Of a stretch of 64,000 bases of DNA, positions 18,469 through 26,893 are shown piece by piece. Under the pieces are notes generated by a model, which saw only the letters and a program-made list of their open reading frames with translations, ran no database searches and was not told the origin of the DNA. This DNA is from Thermoplasmatales archaeon E-plasma. Lineage in GTDB: Archaea; Thermoplasmatota; Thermoplasmata; Thermoplasmatales; Thermoplasmataceae. The number at the start of each line of letters is the position of its first letter. The first letter of the stretch is position 1. The stretch spans positions 434,001-498,000 of the forward strand of contig KI542675.1 of assembly GCA_000496135.1 (NCBI GenBank), read 5' to 3'. Made by a program: the position numbers and the translations under genes.

Positions 18469-19980
18469 CTATACATTCACATGAATATCTGATATAATTT
18501 TATCAAATTCTCTTGAGCTTTCAATAATTTCAACCATTTTTTCTATATCTCTGAATACAGGTCTGTCTTCATGCAGATGATCTATGCTTTCCCGTATTTC
18601 AGATCTTAATAATTCATTGAATGAGCATGGCTCTTCCTCCAGTAAATCAAGAGCCTGTGCAGCAAGGACATATTCTATTGCGATGATTTGTCTTAAATTT
18701 TTAACTAATTCTGTTAACTTTATTGCCGAATTGGTGCCCATGCTCACGTGATCCTCCTGGTTTGCACACGTTGGTATTGTGTCAATTGAAGAAGGTACAG
18801 CAAGTGTCTTATTTCTGTTACAGAGTGCCGCAGCCGTATACTGCGCTATCATATATCCCGAGTTCAGTCCACTGTCCTTAACAAGAAACGGAGGAAGATC
18901 GCTCAATTTTTCGTCGGTTATTCTTGCAATGCGCCTCTCAATGATATTTCCCAGATCGCACAGGGCAATTCCCAGAAAATCACTAGCAAAAGCCACAGGT
19001 TCGCCATGAAAATTTCCTGCAGAAATAAATTCTGTATCGTTTACAAGAGGATTGTCAGTGGCAGAATTCAGTTCGATTTCCAACACAGATTTGACGTATC
19101 TTATGGTATCCTCCACAGCCCCATAAACCTGGGGGATACACCTCAGGCTGTATGCATCCTGAACTTTTCTGCTTTCAGATTCCAGGCAAATTTTACTATC
19201 GTTCAGGATCTCTCTCATAATTTTAGCAATATTAACCTGCCCGGCATGATTTCTTGTCTCGATAGCCCACCCCTGGAAGGCCTTTCTTGTTCCGCGTAAT
19301 GCCTCAAAACTCATGGATGCAGAAGCGATGGAATTTTTTAACAGATCTATGGCTCTTGAGGTCTCAAGCGATAATATGCCGGTTATTGTTGCTGTTCCAT
19401 TTATAAAGGAAATGCTCTCCTTTGATTTGAACGAATAAGGCTCTATGGATTTTCTGTTAAGTACCTCCATAACGTCCACTCTTTTTCCATCCATCAGAAC
19501 AAACCCCTCTCCCATGAGGCACAGACCTATATGGGCAAGTGGCGCAAGGTCTCCACTGGCACCAACAGATCCGTATCTGGGAACATATGGTATAATATCT
19601 TCATTTAAGAATTCAAGAATTTTTTCTACGAGCTCCACAGATACACCAGAATAACCCTTACAGAGGCTGTTTGCCCTGATGGCCATTATGGCTCTCACAT
19701 GTCTGGGCTCCAGTGGTTCCCCTACTCCGGCAGAATGACTTCTTATTAGATTTCTCTGCAATTCTTCAATCTTATCCGGTTTTATTCTGACATTAAGCAG
19801 GCTGCCAAAACCGGTGTTCACCCCATATATATTGGCTCCGGAGGAGACTATTTTCATAAGTGAATCCCGTGATTTTTTCACATTCTTCGCAGCTTCATCA
19901 GAGATTCCCACGGGTTCATTTCTTTCAGCTATCATGCGAAGCTTTTCCAGGTTCAGACTTGTACCATCTAAATAGATCAT
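18469..19980 (-). CDS. hutH: Histidine ammonia-lyase
   Basis: The 503-residue enzyme eliminates ammonia from histidine to give urocanate. The Ala-Ser-Gly triad that cyclises to the MIO electrophile is in GSVGASGDLAPLAH. The Tyr in NIYGVNTGFGSL and the signature QDAYSLRCIPQVYG favour histidine over phenylalanine or tyrosine. The length is normal. No hutU, hutI or hutG is adjacent, so either the pathway is dispersed or urocanate is an end product. The same genome carries egtD, which also consumes histidine (51.6 kb). Confidence 0.93.
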   Translation of the reverse strand: MIYLDGTSLNLEKLRMIAERNEPVGISDEAAKNVKKSRDSLMKIVSSGANIYGVNTGFGSLLNVRIKPDKIEELQRNLIRSHSAGVGEPLEPRHVRAIMAIRANSLCKGYSGVSVELVEKILEFLNEDIIPYVPRYGSVGASGDLAPLAHIGLCLMGEGFVLMDGKRVDVMEVLNRKSIEPYSFKSKESISFINGTATITGILSLETSRAIDLLKNSIASASMSFEALRGTRKAFQGWAIETRNHAGQVNIAKIMREILNDSKICLESESRKVQDAYSLRCIPQVYGAVEDTIRYVKSVLEIELNSATDNPLVNDTEFISAGNFHGEPVAFASDFLGIALCDLGNIIERRIARITDEKLSDLPPFLVKDSGLNSGYMIAQYTAAALCNRNKTLAVPSSIDTIPTCANQEDHVSMGTNSAIKLTELVKNLRQIIAIEYVLAAQALDLLEEEPCSFNELLRSEIRESIDHLHEDRPVFRDIEKMVEIIESSREFDKIISDIHVNV

Positions 19981-20131
19981 CCATCTTGAAGATTCAAAAA
20001 GTGATTAAAGTTTTTGAATATGGAATCACACTATATTCATGCTTCATCTTTCATTTACACATAAAATAACGAATTTGCCGTAAGAAACAGCGTATATTTT
20101 AGTCATTCTGCTTTCACTGTTTCCCTAATTT

Positions 20132-21076
20132 CTAAATTTCGTTAAGCAGATTCCAGTGCTTCCTGTTTTTTGAATGTTCTATCCAGGTTTCCAGATCTGA
20201 AAAATAGGTCAGTATCTGTTTCCATTCAGTTAGAGATTTTGTAGTGTTTTTCCAGATGTCCAGCCATTCAAGACTAAACATTTTTGGAACAAAAATGATT
20301 GCTTTATAGTACCTCCCATCAAGAATTTGTATTCTGCTGTGAGTAATTATATTTGAATCTATATAATTCTGATTCATTTTATAAACGTATTCATTATCTA
20401 TGAGATCTTCAAAGTAAATATTTTCAAAATTTCCACTCTTCGTGAATGGGAAGTATACTGCCTTCAGAATTCTGGATCCATAGGGATTCTTTATTATTCT
20501 TATCCAGGTATCTGATCCCCGTACGATTTCTTTTTTAAATGTTTCAGCCGTTAATATCCTGTCTATTTCGGCCACATATATGTCTTTGTGAATACTTGAT
20601 GCCTTAAGAGTTTCCAAATAACCATTTGAATTTCCAAGAAATTCTATTCCCAATCGGTCTGTTTTTGAATTTATTTTGAGCACTAAGGAAGAAACCATTT
20701 CCATATCTTTGCTGTTGAATAAGAATTCTGCAGTATATATCCCGTCTCTAAGTGCGATTCCATTCAGGATAATTGAAGGGATTGACAGGATACTGTTGAA
20801 TATTTCGCTTTCATTCTGATCCATTTTTCTGGGTATTATCCAAAATCCCTTTTTTCTCTTCCCATTATATTTTTTTATGAGAAGTTCAATTTCTGATGGT
20901 ATTTCAATATCATCAGGAATAAAAAGATCGCCACTTGAATTTTCATTTCCTGTATAGACACCTATTTGAATTGTAACATTACTGTCCCTGGTCATTTCCT
21001 CCAGGTCACTTCCAGAATTGAAAGTCAGGAGCAACCTTTTATCAAGTTTATCTAAAAGCGAAAATGACCCAAACAT
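20132..21076 (-). CDS. Hypothetical protein, cytosolic
   Basis: I do not recognise this 314-residue protein. It has no hydrophobic helix long enough to span a membrane and no cysteines, and looks like a mixed alpha/beta protein with many Ile, Asn and Ser residues. The pattern of charged strands in the N-terminal 90 residues (LLLTFNSGSDLEEMTRDS) followed by a second repeat-like half suggests two related domains, but I could not align them convincingly. The C-terminus is helical with Trp residues (LEWLDIWKNTTKSLTEW, then ETWIEHSKNRKHWN). It stands alone between hutH and tRNA-Gly. It could be a lineage-specific regulator or ligand-binding protein; no function can be assigned. Confidence 0.55.
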   Translation of the reverse strand: MFGSFSLLDKLDKRLLLTFNSGSDLEEMTRDSNVTIQIGVYTGNENSSGDLFIPDDIEIPSEIELLIKKYNGKRKKGFWIIPRKMDQNESEIFNSILSIPSIILNGIALRDGIYTAEFLFNSKDMEMVSSLVLKINSKTDRLGIEFLGNSNGYLETLKASSIHKDIYVAEIDRILTAETFKKEIVRGSDTWIRIIKNPYGSRILKAVYFPFTKSGNFENIYFEDLIDNEYVYKMNQNYIDSNIITHSRIQILDGRYYKAIIFVPKMFSLEWLDIWKNTTKSLTEWKQILTYFSDLETWIEHSKNRKHWNLLNEI

Positions 21077-21168
21077 GTTTCTGCTCGCAGGATCGACATA
21101 AATGCTTATAAAAGTTTACTCAATAAAAACGAAGAAATTAAGCACCCCTACAACGAATGCTTGTAAGA

Positions 21169-21243
21169 TGCAGGTGCCGGGATTTGGACCCGGGTTGAAA
21201 GCTTGGAGGGCTCTCGTGCTAGACCAGACTACACTACACCTGC
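21169..21243 (-). tRNA. tRNA-Gly (anticodon TCC)
   Basis: A full cloverleaf folds on the minus strand. It has a perfect 7-bp acceptor (GCAGGTG/CACCTGC), D stem GTGT/GCAC and anticodon stem AGAGC/GCTTT with loop CCTCCAA. The T stem is CCGGG/CCCGG with loop TCCAAAT, and the variable loop has 4 nt. The anticodon is TCC. Two normally invariant positions differ: base 33 is C rather than T, and base 55 is C rather than T. There is no intron and CCA is not encoded; the discriminator is A. Confidence 0.93.
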
Positions 21244-21282
21244 TGGAAACCACCATCGTGTTGAGATATTTATTTTTGTTCA

Positions 21283-21957
21283 TCAGGAGTTAAAGAAAAC
21301 CTCCTGGGTGGATGAAAATGTCTTACCGTTACTTATCATTGTTATATGGAGGTAATCGGTTATTCCTAGAGATTCCTGACTCAGATTAAAGTAAAGATAA
21401 CCATTATTAAAGTTAGAGGATAAAACCGAATAAGAACCGGAATTTACCATCAATGATATGTTGGCACCTGTTATTTTGTAGACGTAGCTGAAGGCAGCTC
21501 TTATGCTGTATGATGTTGCATGAGGAGATATAGTTAGAATATATTGTCCATTGCTTGAAGCCATTCCTGCCCATGAACTTGAGGTATCCTGCTGCAGTGA
21601 CACGCTTGGGCTGCTTATGACATTGAGCGGTGGATTCAAGGCAATTATCCAGAAGACAACCCAGGTGAGAAGAAAAGAAGCAAAAAGAAAAAACTTCTGG
21701 CTTGTTCTCTTAGGGATGTGAATTCTCAATGCCTGAAGAAGCTTAAAGAAGAATAACAATGCAAAAATAAAGATTACAGTTGCAAGATACCAGTAACCCT
21801 CAATTTCCATATAACCTGAAGCCAGGCCTAATAAAGCTGCCATGGCAATGACCATAAGAGTGGATTTGGCCCTATTTCGTTCGTCTATGAGAAACTCCTT
21901 CTCACTAAATTCAGGTTCTACAAATATGGGCTCCTTATTCTCCTTAGCCTTGACCAT
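21283..21957 (-). CDS. Membrane protein with exported beta-rich domain
   Basis: The 224-residue protein has a charged cytosolic N-terminus (about 30 residues, rich in Glu and Lys). Three hydrophobic helices follow near residues 32-50, 57-78 and 88-108. The rest is a Ser/Asn/Thr-rich, beta-predicted domain of about 110 residues that should lie outside the cell if the N-terminus is inside. I do not recognise the family. It is 10 bp downstream of tpiA in the same direction, so co-transcription is likely, though no shared function is obvious. Confidence 0.6.
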   Translation of the reverse strand: MVKAKENKEPIFVEPEFSEKEFLIDERNRAKSTLMVIAMAALLGLASGYMEIEGYWYLATVIFIFALLFFFKLLQALRIHIPKRTSQKFFLFASFLLTWVVFWIIALNPPLNVISSPSVSLQQDTSSSWAGMASSNGQYILTISPHATSYSIRAAFSYVYKITGANISLMVNSGSYSVLSSNFNNGYLYFNLSQESLGITDYLHITMISNGKTFSSTQEVFFNS

Positions 21958-21967
21958 TTTGCCTTAA

Positions 21968-22615
21968 TTATGATAATGTTAATGAATTTAACGCGGATCT
22001 TGGATCGGGTGCCCTGGTAATTCCAGAGGCTATTAAAATCCCCTGAGCTCCAAGCTTTATGGACAATTCAACATCCTCTCTTGTTTTCACGCCGGCTCCA
22101 ACAAGGAGTGATGCGCCTTCCCTTTCGCAAATCTTAACGCCCTCACCTATTATTTCCGGCTTTGCGGAAGACACAGAAATGTTGCCACCTATGAGTTCAG
22201 GAGGCTCATAGGCAATAGTTCTAGCGCCCAGTGAAGAATAAAGTTTTATCTCGTTGAGGTTTTCACAGCATACCACCAGTTCGAAATTTAGTGATTCTGC
22301 CTTTTTAATAATATTTGCAATGATTTCACTTTGAATTCTCTTTTCAGAATGGTTTAGCAGAGAACCATTAATTCCATAGGTGAGTAATGATTCCATGGGT
22401 ATGGAACCGGTATACGGTCCCGGAGGGTTCAAATCTACGTGCTGGGCCATTATCTTTCCAGGAAATAATCCTGCGAGATTCTCTAAATTTATGGATGGTA
22501 CAGCAAATGAGATATGGAATTTGTTGGACTTCACACTTACCAGATTTGAAATAAACTCTGCAGGTTTCTTCATAATATTATCATAAACCTTTAAATTGGT
22601 TATAAACTGAAACAT
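21968..22615 (-). CDS. tpiA: Triosephosphate isomerase, archaeal type
   Basis: The 215-residue TIM barrel interconverts dihydroxyacetone phosphate and glyceraldehyde 3-phosphate. The short archaeal form has NLKVY with the catalytic Lys near residue 9, NHSEKR with the catalytic His, AYEPPELIGG with the catalytic Glu and flexible loop, and the phosphate-binding GAGVKTREDVE and GILIASGI. In most archaea the loop reads PPELIGTG; here it is PPELIGGN. The length is 20-40 residues shorter than bacterial enzymes, as expected. It heads a two-gene unit with the membrane protein downstream. Confidence 0.92.
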   Translation of the reverse strand: MFQFITNLKVYDNIMKKPAEFISNLVSVKSNKFHISFAVPSINLENLAGLFPGKIMAQHVDLNPPGPYTGSIPMESLLTYGINGSLLNHSEKRIQSEIIANIIKKAESLNFELVVCCENLNEIKLYSSLGARTIAYEPPELIGGNISVSSAKPEIIGEGVKICEREGASLLVGAGVKTREDVELSIKLGAQGILIASGITRAPDPRSALNSLTLS

Positions 22616-22774
22616 CGTTGTAAAGAACGATTTGTAATTTAATTCTTTTTATGCACGGCTATTAATTTAAGGGTCAGGCTTCGTTTTGGATTCTTTGTCT
22701 TAATTGAGAACTGTAATTTATCAATACTGAATATTAAGGCAATTGTTTAATAATATTTGTACCGCTTAATATGA

Positions 22775-24166
22775 GTGTTTGATAAGCTCGTTAACGCAAA
22801 ATCTGTAGCTGTTGTAGGGGCCAGCGAAAATGCAATGAAGATTGGATATGCCATCATGAAAAATCTCGTAGAGGGTCAATATAACGGGGAAATCTATCCG
22901 GTGAACAAAAGTGCCAAAACAATACTTAATTTGCAATCTTACAGTTCGCTCTCAGATATAGGAAAGGCAGTCGATTTATGTGTTGTTGCAGTACCTTCTT
23001 CACTTTCTGTAGATGTTGTAAGAGAAGCTATAAAATGTAATATCCCTTTCATAGTTCTTATTCCAGGAGGTTTTTCAGAAACCGGGGAAGAAGGAAAGCA
23101 GCTGGAAGAGAAAATCATGTCGATTATAAAGAATTCAGGAACAAGGGTAATTGGCCCAAACACAGTTGGTATCTATTTTCCACATTCAAACCTTAATACT
23201 GCATTAACACCTCCGGACAGAGTTTCCTTTCCAAAACCTGGAAGTATATCATTCATATCTCAGAGCGGTGCACTGGGTCTATTGACAATGGATTCAATAT
23301 CTGAGCTTGGAATAGGAATATCAGCTTTCATTAATCTTGGAAACAGAATAGACGTTGATGAAATTGAACTGATAAAGTATTTTAAGAATGATCCTAAAAC
23401 GAAGAGCATTGCAATATATCTGGAAAGTGTTCACAACGGGAGAGAGTTTTATGAAACACTCAAGGAAGTTAACAGAGTTAAACCCATTGTTGTCCTCAAG
23501 TCAGGGAGAACTGCATCATCTGCCAGGGCTGCTTCTCTGCACACAGGGGCAATGGGTACAGATGACAGAATATTTCAGGGAATGCTTCGTCAGGCTGGTG
23601 TAGCAAGGGCATATAATGAAGTTGAATTGATCGATTATGCGCGTGTCTTATCTTATTCTCCATTACCTGATGGAAAAAATGTTGCCATAGTGACAACAGC
23701 TGGTGGTGTTGGAGTAATAACATCTGATTATATTTCAGCCACTGAACATGGTATGGGTCTGAATATGGCTTCACTTTCCTCTGACACCAAAGATAAGATC
23801 AAAGGTTCAATAATTTCTTTTGGGTCAGCAGAAAACCCTGTTGATTTAACGGCCGACGGTTCCATAGAAGCATATGATTCTGTGTTGTCGGCACTACAGG
23901 AAGATGTTAATGTCAATATCATCGTATCATACGCTTTGCCGCAGACTCCCAAAATGAACATGGGGATCGTGGATGTTATTTCAAAGTACACCCACGCAAA
24001 AAAACCTGTTATCGTGGGTGTTATAGGGTCTAAACTCGGAACAGACCTGATCAGAGAGTTTGAGAAAAGGCAAATCCCGGCATTTCCATCAATTGAAAGG
24101 GTAGTCAATTCTGTCAGAGCACTCTATGATTATTCTTTGTTCAGAAGAGGTGGTGTAAGTGAATAG
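22775..24166 (+). CDS. acdA: Acyl/acetyl-CoA synthetase (ADP-forming), alpha subunit
   Basis: The 463-residue alpha subunit converts acyl-CoA, ADP and phosphate to the acid, ATP and CoA together with AcdB. It has a CoA-binding Rossmann domain (SVAVVGASENAMKIGYAI) and a succinyl-CoA-ligase-like domain with the GPNTVGIY and SFISQSGALG loops. The phosphorylated His is in AASLHTGAMG. It starts with GTG at 22775 giving MFDKLVN; an overlapping ATG at 22771 is out of frame. The end overlaps acdB by 8 bp. In Thermoplasmata this system yields ATP from organic acids made in amino-acid or sugar breakdown. Confidence 0.92.
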   Translation: MFDKLVNAKSVAVVGASENAMKIGYAIMKNLVEGQYNGEIYPVNKSAKTILNLQSYSSLSDIGKAVDLCVVAVPSSLSVDVVREAIKCNIPFIVLIPGGFSETGEEGKQLEEKIMSIIKNSGTRVIGPNTVGIYFPHSNLNTALTPPDRVSFPKPGSISFISQSGALGLLTMDSISELGIGISAFINLGNRIDVDEIELIKYFKNDPKTKSIAIYLESVHNGREFYETLKEVNRVKPIVVLKSGRTASSARAASLHTGAMGTDDRIFQGMLRQAGVARAYNEVELIDYARVLSYSPLPDGKNVAIVTTAGGVGVITSDYISATEHGMGLNMASLSSDTKDKIKGSIISFGSAENPVDLTADGSIEAYDSVLSALQEDVNVNIIVSYALPQTPKMNMGIVDVISKYTHAKKPVIVGVIGSKLGTDLIREFEKRQIPAFPSIERVVNSVRALYDYSLFRRGGVSE

Positions 24167-24818
24167 TGCTGAAGACTTTATTCAAGAAATAAAAAGCAAA
24201 GGAAAATCTGAATTTTCGATCAAGACTGCCTTAAAAAACATGGGAATTTCAGTTCCACGCAGTTTAATCATTGAGGATATACCTGAAAAGCTTGACATTT
24301 CATATCCTGTTGTGTTAAAGGTGTCAGATGAATCCATTTTACACAAATCTGATGTTGGTGGAGTAAGCATAGGAATCAAGACATTGGAAGAGCTTAAAAC
24401 CCGATTCAATAACATGAAGAAACTTTTCCCGGATTCCCAGTTTTTGGTTGAAGAAATGGTAGAGGAAGGAATAGAAATTATTGTGGGAATCTCCAGAGAT
24501 AATGTGTTCGGTCTGTCAATGATGCTTGGGATGGGAGGTACAATGACGGAAATTTATCATGATGTCACATTCAGGTTGATTCCGGTTAGCAGAAATGACT
24601 GTAACAGAATGATAGATGAAGTCTCTATTGGCAAATTCACAGAAAACGGATTCAGGGGACATAAAATTGACAGGAATTCGTTGATAGAATTCCTGATGAA
24701 AATATCTTCTATTGGAGAAGCAAGTTTGAATTCTATTGAGCAACTTGATCTAAACCCAGTTAAAATAAACGGATCCAAAATAGTTGTGCTGGATGCAAAG
24801 ATAATAGCAGGATTATAG
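24159..24818 (+). CDS. acdB: Acyl/acetyl-CoA synthetase (ADP-forming), beta subunit
   Basis: The 219-residue ATP-grasp subunit binds ADP and accepts the phosphoryl group from the alpha-subunit histidine. Visible motifs are YPVVLKVSDESILHKSDVGG, the LVEEMVEEGIEIIVGISRD strand pair, and MLGMGGTMTEIYHDVTFRL with the DLNPVKING metal site near the end. Length matches separate AcdB subunits (about 220-235). The GTG start at 24159 lies within the end of acdA, so translation is coupled. Confidence 0.91.
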   Translation: MNSAEDFIQEIKSKGKSEFSIKTALKNMGISVPRSLIIEDIPEKLDISYPVVLKVSDESILHKSDVGGVSIGIKTLEELKTRFNNMKKLFPDSQFLVEEMVEEGIEIIVGISRDNVFGLSMMLGMGGTMTEIYHDVTFRLIPVSRNDCNRMIDEVSIGKFTENGFRGHKIDRNSLIEFLMKISSIGEASLNSIEQLDLNPVKINGSKIVVLDAKIIAGL

Positions 24819-25185
24819 CATCAATAGAGGTTCGGGAAAGCCTCAACCAAATTTCATTTGACAATTATTTACTTGTTTAACTCTAATCATCTGTTTAATC
24901 ATTTCTCCATCAGATGATTTAACTGAAATCTTTATTGGATTAGATTTCTGTTGATCTCAATTATGATTCATCAGAAATCTTTTGAGATCCCCAAACTTCT
25001 ATCAAAAGAATAGAAAGAAATGTTAAAAAGAAATTCTAATCTGTCTGGATTCGAATCTTGGAATTGTTTCTATTACAATAAGGGAATTGAGTATGTCAAT
25101 GAGTTCTGAATATCATATCACTGTCCTATTTGTGTTGCACCACCATTGACAATTAATTTTTATTTCATTCAATCTTAAAGAATCA
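24819..25185. other. Non-coding gap with inverted repeats
   Basis: This 367-bp gap has no convincing reading frame. Just after acdB a GAGG/CCTC hairpin (24829-24846) could be a terminator. A cluster of strong inverted repeats (24885-24989) is listed separately. The right part is AT-rich and should hold the promoter of the methyltransferase gene. I see no recognisable RNA family. Confidence 0.5.
24885..24989. repeat. Nested and interleaved inverted repeats
   Basis: Three perfect inverted repeats occur in 105 bp. The first is AATCATCTG (24885-24893) with CAGATGATT (24911-24919). The second is AGATTTCTG (24942-24950) with CAGAAATCT (24972-24980). The third is GATCTCAA (24953-24960) with TTGAGATC (24982-24989). 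The last two interleave in the order a-b-a'-b', so as RNA they would be mutually exclusive hairpins or a pseudoknot; as DNA they could be overlapping operators. The one-base spacer between a' and b' makes a classical pseudoknot sterically doubtful. Confidence 0.65.
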
Positions 25186-25842
25186 GTGGATCATTATAAC
25201 TCAAGAAAAGTAGCTGAAGATTATCACATGGCCTTCACAAGAGATGCCTACAGTCAGGAGGCAAGGGAGAAAGCTATCAAAAGATATCGGAAGTTTATTT
25301 CAAGATTGAAACAAAATGGGCATATTCTGGATGCAGGTTGTGGCACTGGTAGATTTGTGCAGTATTTTATCAAAGACGGTTTCACAGTTACAGGTATAGA
25401 CAGTTCAAGTTCAATGATTGAGTTTGCTGCCAAAAACACTCCCATGGTTGAATTCAAAGTCATGGATATACGCCGCTTAGATTTTTCGTCAAATTATTTT
25501 GATGGTATATGGAATGTTGCGACCCTGCTTCATTTGAACGAATCTGGCGTCAAATGCGCTTTGCAAGAATTTATGAGAGTTTTGAAGGTCAACGGAATTC
25601 TATATATTGCTACTCGAACAAAAAACAAGAGCATTAGCACTATAGAAGAGTCAACTGAAGGAGGTAAGATTGTTGTAAATTACTATTCACCAGATAAGTT
25701 GCGCGAGTTATTGATTGATTCTGGTTTTGAAATAGTCGAGTTCAATGTTGAACCGGATGATTACTCACGGGCGTTCGACTATGCATTTGTACTCGCCAAA
25801 CACTCAGATCGAGGTCCTGACGAAACAAATTATAGGCCTTAA
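25186..25842 (+). CDS. Class I SAM-dependent methyltransferase
   Basis: The 218-residue protein has motif I ILDAGCGTGRF, the acidic post-I residue in VTGIDSSSSMIEFA, motif II around DGIWNVATLLHL and motif III LKVNGILYIATRTK. This is a small-molecule-type methyltransferase (Methyltransf_11-like) of unknown substrate. It starts with GTG at 25186 after AAAGAATCA with no clear ribosome site. Codon use near the end (CGA, CGG, GGT) differs from the ribosomal region, and it borders the decayed accessory patch, so lateral acquisition is possible. Confidence 0.8.
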   Translation: MDHYNSRKVAEDYHMAFTRDAYSQEAREKAIKRYRKFISRLKQNGHILDAGCGTGRFVQYFIKDGFTVTGIDSSSSMIEFAAKNTPMVEFKVMDIRRLDFSSNYFDGIWNVATLLHLNESGVKCALQEFMRVLKVNGILYIATRTKNKSISTIEESTEGGKIVVNYYSPDKLRELLIDSGFEIVEFNVEPDDYSRAFDYAFVLAKHSDRGPDETNYRP

Positions 25843-25869
25843 CAAACCACTAAAAAACCTCTGCAAATA

Positions 25870-26098
25870 GTTTTCACAACTTTATTTGATTTTATTTGAA
25901 ATTATTAATGCAATACATTAGAAGCAAGGCTGATAGTGAGTTACCCAACATACAAAAAAAGATGGACCCCCAGCTGCTAATAACAATAATCCATTAACGG
26001 AATAGCTCACTAAATTGGACAGGGACAATGTGGTTCTTGAGGCGTTCGGTCCTTCAGCCTATGAATTAAGAGTTTATCAGTGGTTTAGTTTATGGAAG
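25870..26098. repeat. Diverged direct copy of the tRNA-Lys locus and its 3' flank
   Basis: This stretch aligns collinearly with 27476-27713. GTTTTCACAACTTT at 25870 matches GTTCTTACCACGTT at 27476 and the following ATTTTATTT and AAATTATTA blocks agree. GATGG-CC at 25961 matches 27570, GCTCAC at 26005 matches 27614, and the tRNA-like part at 26039 matches 27648. The offset is 1606 bp at the left and a constant 1609 bp afterwards, implying a single 3-bp indel. Identity is about 80% in the first 42 bp and about 70-75% in the last 60 bp, by eye; the middle is weaker. Confidence 0.7.
26027..26098 (-). pseudogene. tRNA-Lys(CTT) pseudogene
   Basis: The plus strand reads GAGGCGTTCG then AGCCTATGAATTAAGAGT, against GAGGGGTTCG and GGCCTATGGATTAAGAGT in the intact tRNA-Lys gene at 27640-27713. 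The anticodon loop (CTCTTAA on the minus strand) is intact. The anticodon stem has lost pairs, the D arm is shortened and the acceptor stem no longer pairs. Most differences are C-to-T or G-to-A changes, as expected for an unselected copy drifting in an AT-rich genome. Confidence 0.7.
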
Positions 26099-26109
26099 CT
26101 TTTCCATTA

Positions 26110-26517
26110 TCACGACTTGACTCTCAATCCGATATTTTCAATCTCTTTTTCCTTTTCTAAGAATTCACGGTCAAAAGTTATAAAACCATCTACCTCCAAT
26201 ACAACGCCAGCGGCAAGATGCAATATTTCCAGAGTCTTCATTCTTATATTAACCGCGATCTCAATTGCATTGCTGATGACTTTATTCATGTCAATCATCG
26301 GAACTTCTATATTAATTTCATGTAAGTAATCCACAAAGGCTTCTATTTCATCAGTATCCAATTTGGTTGTTCGACAAAGAACGGACTTTAATTCTAAGAT
26401 AGCCACTGGGGATGTAACCATTTCACTATCATGGTTTAAGATCTTCAATGCTTTTTCATGATTAATGTCTCTGCTGTTAAGAAATGAAATTATAACGTTT
26501 GTATCGATATAATTCAA
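26110..26517 (-). CDS. vapC: VapC-type PIN-domain toxin
   Basis: The 135-residue PIN ribonuclease keeps the acidic metal-binding residues: Asp in MNYIDTNVIISFL, Glu in VAILELKSVL, and the later Glu/Asp pairs in TLEILHLAA and GFITFDREF. VapC toxins cleave RNA, often initiator or other tRNAs, when their antitoxin is lost. The start is TTG at 26517, immediately following the antitoxin stop. It forms a complete pair with the upstream ribbon-helix-helix gene and lies between a tRNA-Lys pseudogene and the intact tRNA-Lys. Confidence 0.88.
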   Translation of the reverse strand: MNYIDTNVIISFLNSRDINHEKALKILNHDSEMVTSPVAILELKSVLCRTTKLDTDEIEAFVDYLHEINIEVPMIDMNKVISNAIEIAVNIRMKTLEILHLAAGVVLEVDGFITFDREFLEKEKEIENIGLRVKS

Positions 26518-26518
26518 T

Positions 26519-26770
26519 CTACTCCCGTTCCCTTATTGATATTTCCGACAGGTCATTAGGCAGTTCCGGGAGTCCATTTTCTTTCCATTTCTTGATTATG
26601 TCTTGACTTTTTTCCTTTCTTTCTAATGTTTTTTTTGCACTTTGCATGCCATTCTGCATAATCCATCTCAAGGCCGCCGTTCTGTTAATGGCGAGCTTAT
26701 ATTTTATCAACTTTTCAATAAGATCGGAAGTGTTATCATCTATTCTCAATGCGATAACGTTTGAAACCAT
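26519..26770 (-). CDS. vapB: VapB-type ribbon-helix-helix antitoxin
   Basis: This 83-residue protein has an N-terminal strand and two helices typical of the ribbon-helix-helix fold (SNVIALRIDDNTSDLIEKLI). A Lys/Glu-rich linker and an acidic C-terminus (LPNDLSEISIRERE) would wrap the toxin. Such antitoxins repress their own promoter; the AT-rich sequence at 26771-26800 is the likely operator region. The stop is one base from the toxin start, ensuring coupled synthesis. Confidence 0.82.
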   Translation of the reverse strand: MVSNVIALRIDDNTSDLIEKLIKYKLAINRTAALRWIMQNGMQSAKKTLERKEKSQDIIKKWKENGLPELPNDLSEISIRERE

Positions 26771-26893
26771 TATATTTCATATGTAAACATTGTATAAATT
26801 CTTTCTCAATTATTTCTATTCATCCTTTACTTACGGTCTGCTGTTGCTCTGCCTCTTTCGTAGGTTTTTCTTAAACCAAATGATAATATTCAA

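Noticed and set aside
24942-24989. Classical H-type RNA pseudoknot
   Set aside because: The interleaved pairing is real, but a one-base loop cannot span a 9-bp stem, so alternative hairpins or DNA operators are more plausible.
25870-26098. Integrase attachment site (attL) at tRNA-Lys
   Set aside because: The repeat covers the whole tRNA and about 165 bp of flank, whereas integrases leave short repeats of the tRNA 3' half. No integrase gene is present. The call was kept as a duplication.
26015-26329. Plus-strand open frame of 104 codons
   Set aside because: It lies over the tRNA pseudogene and antisense to vapC, and its translation has no coherent domain.
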